Shown here: positions 17,039 through 24,019 of the stretch, piece after piece
How positions within the stretch are numbered: position 1 is the stretch's first letter
How the letters are laid out: the number at the start of each line of letters is the position of its first letter
Origin: Desulfovibrio sp. UIB00
Lineage (GTDB): Bacteria > Desulfobacterota > Desulfovibrionia > Desulfovibrionales > Desulfovibrionaceae
Direction: 5' to 3'
Length of the DNA: 64,000 nt
Assembly: GCF_022508225.1 (NCBI RefSeq)
Contig: NZ_JAETXJ010000002.1
Location: forward strand, 434,001 to 498,000
Translations under genes and position numbers: made by a program
The notes under the pieces: generated by a model
What the model was told of the DNA's origin: nothing
The model's database searches: none
What the model saw: only the letters and a program-made list of their open reading frames with translations

Positions 17039-18414
17039 CAGCGTCCTCCAAAAAAGTCGTAGTCAGTGCGGGCGCGGCGCGCGCCAGAGGCTGTTTCCTG
17101 CTGCGGGCGATAGCCCGTGACGGCGTAGCGCAGGGCGTCTGCCGCGTGGCTTGCCCAGTCGTGCAAGGGGCCGGAGCCAGCCTGCGCGGCCTGCGAGCCT
17201 TGCCCGGCGCCAGCCTTCCAGCGCCGCCTGTATGCCCGCAGGGCCTTTACGCCTTGGGCGCAGGCTGCCGCATCAAACCAGAAGCGCGGCAACTGGCGGC
17301 GCAGGGCATCTATGCCGTCAGCCAGCGACAGAGCCGGAGCCAGGGTAAAGCGTATGCCCAGTTGGGCGGCGCTTTCCCAGCGGCTCAGCCCGGTGCCAAG
17401 TTCGCGCACGCGGATGTCGTGCGGAGCAATGTGGGTGCCGTAAACAAATCCGCGTCCGGCAATGACCCCATCATGGACAGCATGGGCGGTGGCTTCCGCA
17501 GTTTCAGCAGGGCGGGCCTTGGCGGCCAGAACCTGCGCATAGTGTGCCAGCCCCTCGCCGGAAGCTTCGTAGTAGTCGAGGATGCGCCAGCAGCCCGATG
17601 GCTCCACCTGAAAAAACCAGATGGCCGTGGCGTCATCCATGCCCAGATCCCAGGCTGTATGCACGGGAAGCTCAGGCGCGTGGGGCAGGGGGCGGATACG
17701 CCCCTCGCGTTCCGCTGTATCCAGCAGGGGCGCGTAGTAAGCGCCGCGCACGGCCGCTGCAAACGAGCACTCGAATTCCTGAAGATACTCGGCCTCGTCC
17801 ATGCCCCGGCGCGCCGCTGCCAGCTCCTGCTGCGGCAGGTAGCCGGTTTCAGAAGCAGGAAAACGGAAGCGCGACCAGATGCCTTCTTCGTCCGCGCCTG
17901 CCTGCTGCCACACGTCATAGAGCAGGTTGTCCGTGCCTTGAGGCGTGCCGCAGAAAAGCGCGCGGCCCTGACGGTCGGCCAGCATGGGGCGCAGCACCTG
18001 CGTCCATACTTCGCGGGGCATGTCTGCCGGCTCGTCCAGTACCAGATCATCCAGATACAGGCCGCGCAGGGCTTGCGCGTTTTCCGTTCCCAGCAGGCGT
18101 ATGCGGCCCCCGGTGGGCAGCACGCAGACAAGCTCGCTTTCCAGAAATCGCGTGCCGGGCACGGCCCCGGCAAACTGCTTGCAGTAGTCCCATGCGACCG
18201 CCTTGGCCTGCCCAAGAAAGGGCGCGGCATAGGCTGCCCGCCAGTCGTGTTTGCCCACGCGCAATGCCTGGCGCACCAGATCATTGACCGCCGCTACCGT
18301 TTTGCCAAAGCGCCTGTGGCAGAGCAGCACGCAGAAGCGGGTGCGCTCCTCATGAAAGCGCCACTGCAAAGGGCGGGGGCAGTAGGGGATAATGTGCGGC
18401 TCAGGCTGGGACAT
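17038..18414 (-). CDS. Terminase large subunit (DNA-packaging motor)
   Basis: A 458-residue protein. The ATPase half has Walker A CHRRFGKT (32-39) and Walker B LDDLVLDEPADM (121-132, with catalytic Glu after Asp). The nuclease half has the acidic residues TAWDLGMDDATAIWF, PHDIRVRE and DWASHAADALRYA. Both activities therefore look intact. It pumps DNA into the procapsid and cuts it. The start has AAGGA 8 bases upstream. Packaging mode (headful or site-specific) cannot be read from sequence alone. Confidence 0.92.
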   Translation of the reverse strand: MSQPEPHIIPYCPRPLQWRFHEERTRFCVLLCHRRFGKTVAAVNDLVRQALRVGKHDWRAAYAAPFLGQAKAVAWDYCKQFAGAVPGTRFLESELVCVLPTGGRIRLLGTENAQALRGLYLDDLVLDEPADMPREVWTQVLRPMLADRQGRALFCGTPQGTDNLLYDVWQQAGADEEGIWSRFRFPASETGYLPQQELAAARRGMDEAEYLQEFECSFAAAVRGAYYAPLLDTAEREGRIRPLPHAPELPVHTAWDLGMDDATAIWFFQVEPSGCWRILDYYEASGEGLAHYAQVLAAKARPAETAEATAHAVHDGVIAGRGFVYGTHIAPHDIRVRELGTGLSRWESAAQLGIRFTLAPALSLADGIDALRRQLPRFWFDAAACAQGVKALRAYRRRWKAGAGQGSQAAQAGSGPLHDWASHAADALRYAVTGYRPQQETASGARRARTDYDFFGGR

Positions 18415-18445
18415 GGAAAATATCCTTGTTTTTCAAGAGAAACTG

Positions 18446-18802
18446 TTAGTTGCTTGAGCTGTATTGCGGCAAAGTTTTTTGCACGGGCGGTTTGCCGGAT
18501 GCTCCTGACGGCTTGGATGATGTCCGGGGCGATGCTCCAGATAAATCTGTGGGCAGCCTCCCGGATGCAGCACTTGGGGGGGCGCCCCACACAACCACCA
18601 TCCTGGGCGGGGCATCGGGCGAGGCTTCATCGCGCAGGGAGCGCAGAATTGCATGCAGTTCCTTTATTTCTTTGACAATATCTATACTTTTTTCCGCAAT
18701 ATCAGCAGCGCTAAGGGTGCTGGTGAGCAGGTCAAGACGCTGCCCAAGGCTGTCGAGCAAGGTGGAGTTGCGGCAAGAGCCTTTACGTTTTGCAGGGGGC
18801 AT
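18446..18802 (-). CDS. Unidentified small phage protein, possible small terminase subunit
   Basis: A 118-residue protein directly before the large terminase, the usual place of the small subunit. The N-terminal 55 residues are helical (LLDSLGQRLDLLTSTLSAADIAEKSIDIVKEIKELHAILRSLRDE), and the C-terminal half is Pro/Ser-rich after PPRMVVVWGAPP. I see no clear helix-turn-helix, so DNA recognition is not supported. The start overlaps the upstream stop (TGATG), with GGGAGG upstream. If it is TerS it is short and atypical. Confidence 0.4.
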   Translation of the reverse strand: MPPAKRKGSCRNSTLLDSLGQRLDLLTSTLSAADIAEKSIDIVKEIKELHAILRSLRDEASPDAPPRMVVVWGAPPSAASGRLPTDLSGASPRTSSKPSGASGKPPVQKTLPQYSSSN

Positions 18803-19215
18803 CAGTTGCAACCTCCCGCAGCATCGGCCCCTGCGCGGCAGGCGAAAGCCGCACCACTCTGAGGCACGAGGCGCAGACGGTCTTCCTGCCGCTCAAAGCT
18901 GTGCTCAAGCCGCTCAAGCAGCCTGTCCAAACCAGATATTCGCACATTGAGCGCCTGAATTTCACCGCGCAGGGCCGCCAGCTCGTTGTGCAGGCCTGCT
19001 AAGTCTGCGGTATCGGGGGCGAGCCGCAGGTTTTCTTCTATGGCGCTAAGCCTGCGGGTGGTTGCGGCCTCACGCCGGGTATCGCGCTGTACGTGCAGTA
19101 GGTAGTCCTCCTGCCGTACAAAGGCCCGGCGCAGGCTCCACAAGGCCCAGGCAAACAGCCCCTGCACAAGCAAAACAAGCAGGCTTGCCCCTGTGGAAGA
19201 AAAAATGTCCATCAT
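18802..19215 (-). CDS. Membrane-anchored coiled-coil protein of the lysis module (DUF2730/spanin-like)
   Basis: A 137-residue protein. One N-terminal transmembrane helix (about 8-28, ASLLVLLVQGLFAWALWSL) precedes a long charged coiled coil (about 35-120, including GLHNELAALRGEIQALNVRISGLDRLLERLEHSFERQEDRL). This layout suits an inner-membrane spanin (Rz-like) or the Mu-type DUF2730 protein. It follows the holin gene and has GGAGG 7 bases before its ATG. No overlapping outer-membrane lipoprotein gene (Rz1) was recognised. Confidence 0.5.
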   Translation of the reverse strand: MMDIFSSTGASLLVLLVQGLFAWALWSLRRAFVRQEDYLLHVQRDTRREAATTRRLSAIEENLRLAPDTADLAGLHNELAALRGEIQALNVRISGLDRLLERLEHSFERQEDRLRLVPQSGAAFACRAGADAAGGCN

Positions 19216-19295
19216 TACGTATCCTCCAGGCCTGTTGACCTGCTCAAAAATAAATTTTCTCAGTGGTTGTCAGATAGCTGCGCGTATAGACCTGC

Positions 19296-19607
19296 CTAAA
19301 ATCCCAGCCCCAGCATGCCCAGCAGCAGGGTCATGATCTGGTTCAGGGCCGAGGGCGGCAGGTGGTCGCTCCAGCCAGGAAAAAACAGGGGAATAATGAT
19401 AAGTCTCCCCGCAACCTCCCAGCAGAACAGCAGGGAGAGCATCCAGCCGAGGAAGGAGCGCCACAGCCGCAAAGTGCTTGCGGGCGCGCCGCCCACCTCT
19501 GCCTCGTTGATGCGGCTTTGCGCATCGTTCTGCCGGTTGCGGTCGGGCAGTATCTTGCCCACAGCACCAGTGATGCCGCCCAGCAGGTTCCCAAGCAGTG
19601 CCCACAT
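19296..19607 (-). CDS. Phage holin, 3-TM gene-transfer-agent family
   Basis: A 103-residue protein. A hydrophobic Gly/Ala helix (3-20) precedes a polar linker (PDRNRQNDAQSRINEAE). Then come an Arg-Pro-like segment (STLRLWRSFLGWMLSLLFCWEVAGRLIIIPLFF) and a last hydrophobic segment (LNQIMTLLLGMLGLGF). This matches the family named for holins that release gene transfer agents, also common in prophages. The ATG at 19607 lies 1 base after the endolysin stop, with GGGAGG upstream, so endolysin and holin are co-translated. Confidence 0.7.
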   Translation of the reverse strand: MWALLGNLLGGITGAVGKILPDRNRQNDAQSRINEAEVGGAPASTLRLWRSFLGWMLSLLFCWEVAGRLIIIPLFFPGWSDHLPPSALNQIMTLLLGMLGLGF

Positions 19608-19608
19608 G

Positions 19609-20292
19609 TCAGTTTGCCTCCCGTTCAAGTTCTGCAAGATACTGGGCCAGTGCCTTAACCCTGTTGCGCCAGCCTTCAAGAAACACCTTGAGGGACGGGC
19701 GACGGGCAGCCAGATCACGGTAAAAGGCATCGCGCAGGCGCAGTATCTGCCGGGCGGCAAACCACTGGAGGTTGGCCGATTCCAGGGCTTCAGCCAGTTC
19801 TGCTGTGCGCGGGCCGGGGATGCCGTCCTCGGCAATGGACCGATAGTGGTCGAGCTGGGCTTCACCAACAGAGTTCATGCCCTGCTGCAACTGGCGCACT
19901 GCTCTGGCTGGCCCCATGTTGACCGCTCCGTCGTACAAGGCCACGGCCAGAGGTAGTGGCAGGGCGGCGCAACCAAGGGCATCCCAGAAGTGCTTTTTGA
20001 ACAGCGCGGCGGCCTGCTGCCTGGTGCAGGCGCGGATGTCGTCAGCGTCCACATCGCCGTCCATATCCAGATCAATGCCGTTGTACGTACAATTGGGGGT
20101 GCGTGCAGCAGAGCAGCCATCGCAGCTTCTGTGCTGGTGCAAACATTCCTGCCGGGCCTGCTGGGCAAGATCCTGCACCCAGCGCAGGGAAACCCCGTAC
20201 TTGGTCAGACCGCCCGGATCAGCGGGGTGGTCTGTGAGGCCGCCTTCCCATCTGGCGGTGAAGGCGTGGGCGGTATCAAACAGATTGGGCAT
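19609..20292 (-). CDS. Endolysin, glycoside hydrolase family 108 (muramidase)
   Basis: A 227-residue protein starting at MPNLFDTAHAF, with AAGGAG 7 bases upstream. WEGGLTDHPADPGGLTKYGVS (from residue 15) is the GH108 signature; E16 is the expected catalytic acid. A calcium-loop-like stretch (DLDMDGDVDADDIRA), usual in this family, follows around 75-90. The C-terminal half (LAVALYDGAVNMGPARAVRQLQQ) holds the second lysozyme lobe and a peptidoglycan-binding-like region. No signal peptide is seen, so export probably depends on the holin encoded next. It is the first gene of the late operon. Confidence 0.88.
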   Translation of the reverse strand: MPNLFDTAHAFTARWEGGLTDHPADPGGLTKYGVSLRWVQDLAQQARQECLHQHRSCDGCSAARTPNCTYNGIDLDMDGDVDADDIRACTRQQAAALFKKHFWDALGCAALPLPLAVALYDGAVNMGPARAVRQLQQGMNSVGEAQLDHYRSIAEDGIPGPRTAELAEALESANLQWFAARQILRLRDAFYRDLAARRPSLKVFLEGWRNRVKALAQYLAELEREAN

Positions 20293-20363
20293 GATGAGGC
20301 TCCTTGGCATGGTGTCGCCGCAATCAGCGGCGTGAGGAGAACATGCCAAAAAGTCGGGCGCAC

Positions 20364-20392
20364 GTAAGACTGAAAGGATTCAGTAGTGTCAA
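20364..20392 (-). promoter_or_regulatory. Candidate late-operon promoter with a palindrome filling the spacer
   Basis: On the minus strand TTGACA (20392-20387) is followed by a 17-base spacer and TCTTAC (20369-20364), a perfect -35 but poor -10. The first-listed half of the spacer is the inverted repeat CTGAAAGGATTCAG (20370-20383). It lies about 70 bases before the endolysin gene and after the activator gene's terminator. A weak -10 plus a palindrome suggests activator-dependent control, plausibly by the Mor-like protein. Confidence 0.4.
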
Positions 20393-20454
20393 AGGCGCAG
20401 GATGCGTTATTTTTGCAGATTTTTTGCGGAAAATGAGGAGTTTGTGGCAAAAAA

Positions 20455-20474
20455 AGCCAGCATAAACGCTGGCT
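20455..20474 (-). terminator. Terminator after the Mor-like activator gene
   Basis: AGCCAGC and GCTGGCT (20455-20461, 20468-20474) form a stem with a 6-base loop, followed on the minus strand by TTTTTT. It separates the activator transcript from the late operon, so the late genes need their own promoter. Confidence 0.8.
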
Positions 20475-20516
20475 TAAATTTTTTAAGGGCAGGCAGTCTG
20501 TCGCTTTTGGCTTAAT

Positions 20517-21149
20517 TTACAGCGCATTATCGTGCTTCTGGGCAGAAATTTGCGCGGAATCGCCAAGCATCAGCAGAAGTTTAGCCTGCGGGGGAACGGA
20601 GCTTTCTTTTTTCAGAATCTGCCATACGCGGCGGTCAGACACGCCGTGACGGCGCGCCAGGCTGGACACCGCAGCCGTACTGCTTGAACCACCCCCAGTG
20701 CTGCGTGAAAAACCTTTGACGATCTCATGTTGCCGAAGGCGGGTCACAAGAGCTGTGCAGCGGGGTACATACAGGCTTGTGCCGCCAAAAGTCGCCATGA
20801 GCTTGCGCAGGCATTTAAGGCCAAGCGTTTTGCGCAGCGGATGCGTTCTGTCCTTGGGCACATTGCGCGGTACGCGTATGCATTGCCCGCCAAAGGCGCG
20901 CAGTACCCCCCAGAACTGCTTCATGTCGTTGAGGGCTCTCCATATTTGGCGCGCATTGTCGGGCAAATGGTTGATAAGCTCGCGCCACTGTTCCTCTGTT
21001 TCAGCCATGCGCAGGGCATGGCCCCATGCGGGATTATTTTTGCGGCGCACACGCGAATCGCCCTCCGGAGCAGAAGTTTCTGCTGAAGATTTAACAAGTT
21101 CTGGCTGACTGTTATCGGGCTTTGCCGGGTCAATGGGCCTATTGGTCAT
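20517..21149 (-). CDS. Mor/C-family late transcription activator
   Basis: A 210-residue protein (ATG at 21149, GGAG 9 bases upstream). The N-terminal 45 residues are polar and probably disordered. The middle (HLPDNARQIWRALNDMKQFWGVLRAFGGQCIRVPRNVP, then FGGTSLYVPRC) shows the repeated GG-x-x-x-x-VP motif of the Mor dimerisation domain. The C-terminus (VSSLARRHGVSDRRVWQILKKE) is a helix-turn-helix. Mor and C of phage Mu activate middle and late promoters that lack a good -35 or -10. Here it precedes the late operon and is the natural activator for it. It is longer than Mu Mor (129). Confidence 0.72.
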   Translation of the reverse strand: MTNRPIDPAKPDNSQPELVKSSAETSAPEGDSRVRRKNNPAWGHALRMAETEEQWRELINHLPDNARQIWRALNDMKQFWGVLRAFGGQCIRVPRNVPKDRTHPLRKTLGLKCLRKLMATFGGTSLYVPRCTALVTRLRQHEIVKGFSRSTGGGSSSTAAVSSLARRHGVSDRRVWQILKKESSVPPQAKLLLMLGDSAQISAQKHDNAL

Positions 21150-21393
21150 GGCGCGTCTCCACAGTTTGGCAGACGCGCGCGGATATGCCGATGGCGGGCG
21201 ATTCTGGCGTTGAGGACGGTGTTTGCGGGCAGATACTGAACTGCGTGGAAATTTCCTTATCCATCTGGCAGGACAGAAGGCGGATGTGTTCGATGACAAA
21301 GCGCAGAATAGGCTGCTGGATGGCGCACTCGCCAGAGTGTAAGGAATCCAGCACAGCGCTCAGGTTAGTGATGTCGTTAGGAAATGCGGACAT
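21139..21393 (-). CDS. Unidentified 84-residue protein upstream of the activator
   Basis: I do not recognise this protein. It starts at an ATG (21393) with GGAG 8 bases upstream and overlaps the activator start by 11 bases, so the two are co-translated. The N-terminal half is helical (ITNLSAVLDSLHSGECAIQQPILRFVIEHIRLLSCQMDKEI); the C-terminus is Ser/Thr/Pro-rich. It contains four cysteines. The tight coupling suggests a regulatory partner of the Mor-like protein. Confidence 0.55.
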   Translation of the reverse strand: MSAFPNDITNLSAVLDSLHSGECAIQQPILRFVIEHIRLLSCQMDKEISTQFSICPQTPSSTPESPAIGISARVCQTVETRHDQ

Positions 21394-21464
21394 GCTATGC
21401 TCCAAAAATAGAAAATTAAATTTAATGGGCCGTAAAATAGAAAAATCACTATTCGTGGGGATAG

Positions 21465-21508
21465 TCAAGGAAAAGTTTTATTTATAAGAAAAGTTTTAAC
21501 AATGTGAA
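21465..21508 (-). promoter_or_regulatory. Candidate early promoter flanked by an 11-base direct repeat
   Basis: On the minus strand TTCACA (21508-21503), a 16-base spacer and TATAAA (21486-21481) form a fair promoter driving the 84-residue and activator genes. The same DNA holds two copies of GAAAAGTTTTA (21470-21480 and 21488-21498), 18 bases apart, straddling the -10. This is where the divergent repressor would bind to keep the activator off. Inferred from position only. Confidence 0.4.
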
Positions 21509-21577
21509 TTTGTTTACATAAATTTTGAAATATGCCAAGAATAATGACTTTCATCAGCATAGATTTAAAAGTTTTCT

Positions 21578-21600
21578 TTGAACTTCAAGGAAAACTTGAA
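21578..21600. promoter_or_regulatory. Overlapping palindromes, probable repressor operator
   Basis: Three half-sites overlap: TTGAA-C-TTCAA (21578-21588) and TTCAAG-GAAAA-CTTGAA (21584-21600). They lie in the AT-rich divergent region about 120 bases before the repressor start, a typical place for autoregulation. A partial copy (TCAAGGAAAA) occurs at 21465-21474. Confidence 0.45.
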
Positions 21601-21721
21601 ATTACCTAAAAACAAATATAGATGTGTACAAACAGCTCGTTTTTTTTATGAAAATATGGTCCGTGCTGGTCGGCCATCTACGGCCTCGGCACTTCAGGGC
21701 AGCAAACAACAAGGGAAAAAC

Positions 21722-22396
21722 ATGAAGAAAGCACAAGCGCCCCTGGTATCAGCTTTTGGCGCGCGTATGCGTCAGCGCAGGGAAAACTTGGGGTTGCACA
21801 AGCAGGTACTGGCAGACACGGTGGGTCTGAGCCTGACGACTATTCAGCAGTATGAGAACGGGCAGATGCCCAAGGGCAGCCATGCCGTGCGGCTTGCCGA
21901 TGCCCTTGAGTGCTCGCTGGACTGGCTGCTGGCCGGGCGTGGTGATTGCGGCAACGGAATGGTGCACACGCCCGAAGCGCGGCTTATGATGGTTCCTATG
22001 GCCGAGGCCCGGCTTTCTGCCGGGACAGGAAGTTTTGAAACTGGCGGCGAGGTGTTGCGCCACTATGCCTTCAGGTGGGATTTTTTACGGCGTAAGGGCA
22101 ATCCTGCGCAAATGGTGCTGTTGCGCGTCTCTGGCGACAGCATGCAGCCCCGGATTGTGAACAATGACGTGGTGCTGATAGACCAGAGCCAGCGTGAGCC
22201 AGTGCCGGGGCGCATATACGCTGTGGGCGTGGAGGATATGGTTTATCTTAAGGTGCTGGATGCCATGCCGGGCAAGCTCATACTTACCAGCATCAACCCG
22301 GATTTCGCCCCTATTGAAGCCGATACAAGTGAGCAACTGGGCGGCCTGGTGCGTATCATCGGCAGGGCCGTATGGGTAGGGCGAGAGCTGGACTGA
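21722..22396 (+). CDS. CI/LexA-like phage repressor (XRE HTH plus S24 peptidase)
   Basis: A 224-residue protein. Residues 10-70 form an XRE helix-turn-helix (FGARMRQRRENLGLHKQVLADTVGLSLTTIQQYENG). The C-terminal domain is an S24 self-cleaving peptidase with Ser140 (VSGDSMQP), Lys177 (VYLKVLD) and a likely Ala100-Gly101 cleavage site (RLSAGTG). It should repress the lytic genes and cleave itself when RecA is activated, linking induction to DNA damage. The ATG at 21722 has a modest AAGGG upstream; the frame is open further upstream but through AT-rich operator DNA. It is divergent from the activator genes. All catalytic residues are present. Confidence 0.88.
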   Translation: MKKAQAPLVSAFGARMRQRRENLGLHKQVLADTVGLSLTTIQQYENGQMPKGSHAVRLADALECSLDWLLAGRGDCGNGMVHTPEARLMMVPMAEARLSAGTGSFETGGEVLRHYAFRWDFLRRKGNPAQMVLLRVSGDSMQPRIVNNDVVLIDQSQREPVPGRIYAVGVEDMVYLKVLDAMPGKLILTSINPDFAPIEADTSEQLGGLVRIIGRAVWVGRELD

Positions 22397-22565
22397 GCCA
22401 ATCAGCGCGCAACGGCCACGGCTGACGCACGCAGGCTTTGCTCGTGGTTGGCGTGCAGCATAAGCGATGCGCGGCAGATATCTGCCTTACCAACAGAGAC
22501 TGGCAAAACAAAGCCTGAGTCTTATGGCCGGGGCAACTACGGGGTTGCGGTGGGATAGCCTGCTG

Positions 22566-22811
22566 TCAGTTCTTGAGGGCAACGCTGGGGGCGGCGATTT
22601 TATCCATGTCGTGTTCGCTGGCAAGGTTGCGGTTCCATGCGCGGATAGCTGCTCCCTGCGACACTGACCATTGCTGCGAGGTTTGCCCGCAAGAACAGAC
22701 AACGCGCCATACCTCTTGCCTGCGCCCAGGGGGAAGCATGGATTCCAGATGGACATTGGTGCCGCCGCATACAAGGCAAGGGCGGATAGTGTGTGGATCA
22801 AGCTCTTTCAT
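22566..22811 (-). CDS. Lar-like restriction-alleviation / zinc-ribbon protein
   Basis: An 81-residue protein. The pattern RPCLVCGG, a variable middle, VCSCG, then SQGAAIRAWNRN is that of the Lar restriction-alleviation family: two Cys pairs forming a small zinc ribbon and an A-x-x-x-W-N ending. Lar of Rac prophage modulates type I restriction; many family members are uncharacterised. Start at 22811 (GGTGG upstream) or four codons earlier at 22823. It points back toward the repressor and is the outermost phage-type gene. The 169 bases between it and the repressor hold no clear gene. Confidence 0.65.
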   Translation of the reverse strand: MKELDPHTIRPCLVCGGTNVHLESMLPPGRRQEVWRVVCSCGQTSQQWSVSQGAAIRAWNRNLASEHDMDKIAAPSVALKN

Positions 22812-22850
22812 ATAAGCCACCATACCAGTTTTGAAGCGGCATCACAAGGA

Positions 22851-22908
22851 CTGCGTCTGTTAATAGAGGCACCCGTGTGAAAGACGCAGCAGAGAAATAT
22901 TTTTTTTA
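22851..22908 (+). terminator. Hairpin followed by a T8 tract (possible terminator of a short RNA)
   Basis: CTGCGTCT (22851-22858) and AGACGCAG (22882-22889) can pair over a 23-base loop. A TTTTTTTT run at 22901-22908 follows after an 11-base gap. It is loose for an intrinsic terminator, but with the next element it makes two T8 tracts in a region without a gene on the plus strand. Confidence 0.3.
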
Positions 22909-22966
22909 CAGGCAGGGAGGGGCATTCTTAACGTTTTACTGACGTGCACATTTGCAATGTAAGTCC

Positions 22967-22998
22967 GCACGCGACATGTGGCGCGTTGCATTTTTTTT
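22967..22998 (+). terminator. Terminator or attenuator just before the first BOF gene
   Basis: A 7-bp stem with one bulge (22967-22973 with 22982-22989) ends in ATTTTTTTT (22990-22998). The next gene's ribosome binding site begins at 23011. No plus-strand protein gene ends nearby, so it ends either an unannotated small RNA or a leader transcript. Confidence 0.5.
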
Positions 22999-23019
22999 AA
23001 GCACCTTTCTGGAGGAAAT

Positions 23020-23412
23020 ATGCGTTATCTGCTCGTTATGATCATGTCCCTCATGCTCGCCGCTCCGGCCTTTGCCGCAACCACCACCGATGCTCCTGCT
23101 GCTCCTCACGCTGCCCGCAAGGCCAAGGGCGTGACAAAAGTCGCTCCGGTCGATACGGTAGCCAAGGCATTGGCCGCTGCCAACAAAACCCCTGTGTCCG
23201 TTACCGGCACCATCGTGGAACCAGTGCAGGGCAAGAAAAACCGCTACGTCTTTGAAGACGGCACTGGCCGCATGACCGTAGCTCTTGGCAAAAAGGCCGC
23301 CGCTGCCGCGCACATTGAAGCGCAGAGCAAGGTTCACCTGACCGGTGTCATGGTGGTCAAGGCTGGCAAAGAAGGCGTGATGGCTGTGCGTAAGGCTGAA
23401 ATGCAGCAGTAG
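23020..23412 (+). CDS. Periplasmic OB-fold (BOF/YgiW-type) protein
   Basis: A 130-residue precursor with an ideal GGAGGAA site. Residues 1-20 are a signal peptide (hydrophobic, cut after AFA). An Ala/Lys linker is followed by the BOF domain (about 55-125): VSVTGTIVEPVQGKKNRYVFEDGTGRMTVAL... KVHLTGVMVV, where RYVFEDGTG is the family core. BOF proteins are small periplasmic beta-barrels linked to envelope stress; ligands are unclear. A terminator follows, so it is probably transcribed alone. A second BOF gene begins the next operon. Confidence 0.75.
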   Translation: MRYLLVMIMSLMLAAPAFAATTTDAPAAPHAARKAKGVTKVAPVDTVAKALAAANKTPVSVTGTIVEPVQGKKNRYVFEDGTGRMTVALGKKAAAAAHIEAQSKVHLTGVMVVKAGKEGVMAVRKAEMQQ

Positions 23413-23431
23413 ACCGCGAAATTGCGGAAAT

Positions 23432-23484
23432 TTCCCGATGTCCGCAGGCTGCGCCACAGTGCGCGGGCATCGGGAACTGCTTTT
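23432..23484 (+). terminator. Terminator after the first BOF gene
   Basis: A 14-bp stem with one G-U pair (23432-23445 with 23463-23476) is followed by CTGCTTTTAA. It separates the first BOF gene from the BOF-two-component-efflux operon. Confidence 0.7.
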
Positions 23485-23567
23485 AAAATACCTTCTGTCT
23501 CTTGTTTTTACTCCCCGCAGTACATTAATCCATCCGGCGGCGCAGCCCGGCCTTTCTGGAGAACAGC

Positions 23568-24017
23568 ATGCAAACAGTGCGCCCCGCCCCGTATCTTTTT
23601 TTTCTGCTCCTTGCGTTCAGCCTTGTGATCTCTATGGAATCAGCCCCGGTCGCGGCGGGTTTTGAAGGGCCAGGCGTTGCCGCCACGGTAACGCGGGCCG
23701 TTGACGTGCTGGGCGCGCAGGATGACGCACCGTGCGTTCTTGAAGGGCATCTGGTGGAAAAGCTGCCCCGCCGCAAGCACCGTTATCTGTTTGAGGATCA
23801 CAGTGGACAGGTCGTTGTGGAAATCGACAACAAGATTTTTGAGCAACTGACGATCACGCCCAAGGACAAGGTGCGCCTGCAAGGCCATGTGGACTGGAAC
23901 CGCAAGCGGCCCAATGAGGTGGAAGTGGATTCCATATCCGTCATGGGTCCCATAACGCCAAAGGACCTGCCTGAATCAGCGGCTCCGGCGCAAAAAATTG
24001 GCCCCGCAAGGCGCTGA
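23568..24017 (+). CDS. Second periplasmic BOF/YgiW-like protein, first gene of a two-component operon
   Basis: A 149-residue precursor. An N-terminal hydrophobic segment (about 9-30) serves as signal peptide. The BOF core is CVLEGHLVEKLPRRKHRYLFEDHSGQVVVEIDNKIFEQLTITPKDKVRLQGHVD, with the same YLFED pattern as the previous gene. It ends 2 bases before the response regulator. In E. coli ygiW lies directly before qseBC, the same arrangement, which supports a sensing or envelope-stress role. GGAG lies 6 bases before the ATG. A single cysteine in the domain is unusual. Confidence 0.75.
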   Translation: MQTVRPAPYLFFLLLAFSLVISMESAPVAAGFEGPGVAATVTRAVDVLGAQDDAPCVLEGHLVEKLPRRKHRYLFEDHSGQVVVEIDNKIFEQLTITPKDKVRLQGHVDWNRKRPNEVEVDSISVMGPITPKDLPESAAPAQKIGPARR

Positions 24018-24019
24018 TA

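Larger units (their letters stand above)
5913..22811. mobile_element. Compact BPP-1/T7-like podovirus element without integrase or replication genes
   Basis: From the terminator at 5913 to the Lar-like gene ending the block at 22811, the genes are phage-type: core protein, GNAT, tail tubes, fibre, fibre chaperone, cement, capsid, scaffold, Bbp19-like, portal, terminase, spanin-like, holin, endolysin, Mor activator, repressor and Lar. Host genes cbpA and the BOF/efflux cluster abut both ends. Frames are open, with tight overlaps and good ribosome binding sites, so decay is not evident. I found no integrase, recombinase, primase, polymerase or helicase, and could not pick out flanking attachment repeats by eye. 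This fits a domesticated or defective prophage; boundaries are approximate. Confidence 0.85.

Noticed and set aside
5850..22980. Attachment-site direct repeats flanking the phage element
   Set aside because: No convincing matching repeat could be found by eye at the two edges; a computed search would be needed.
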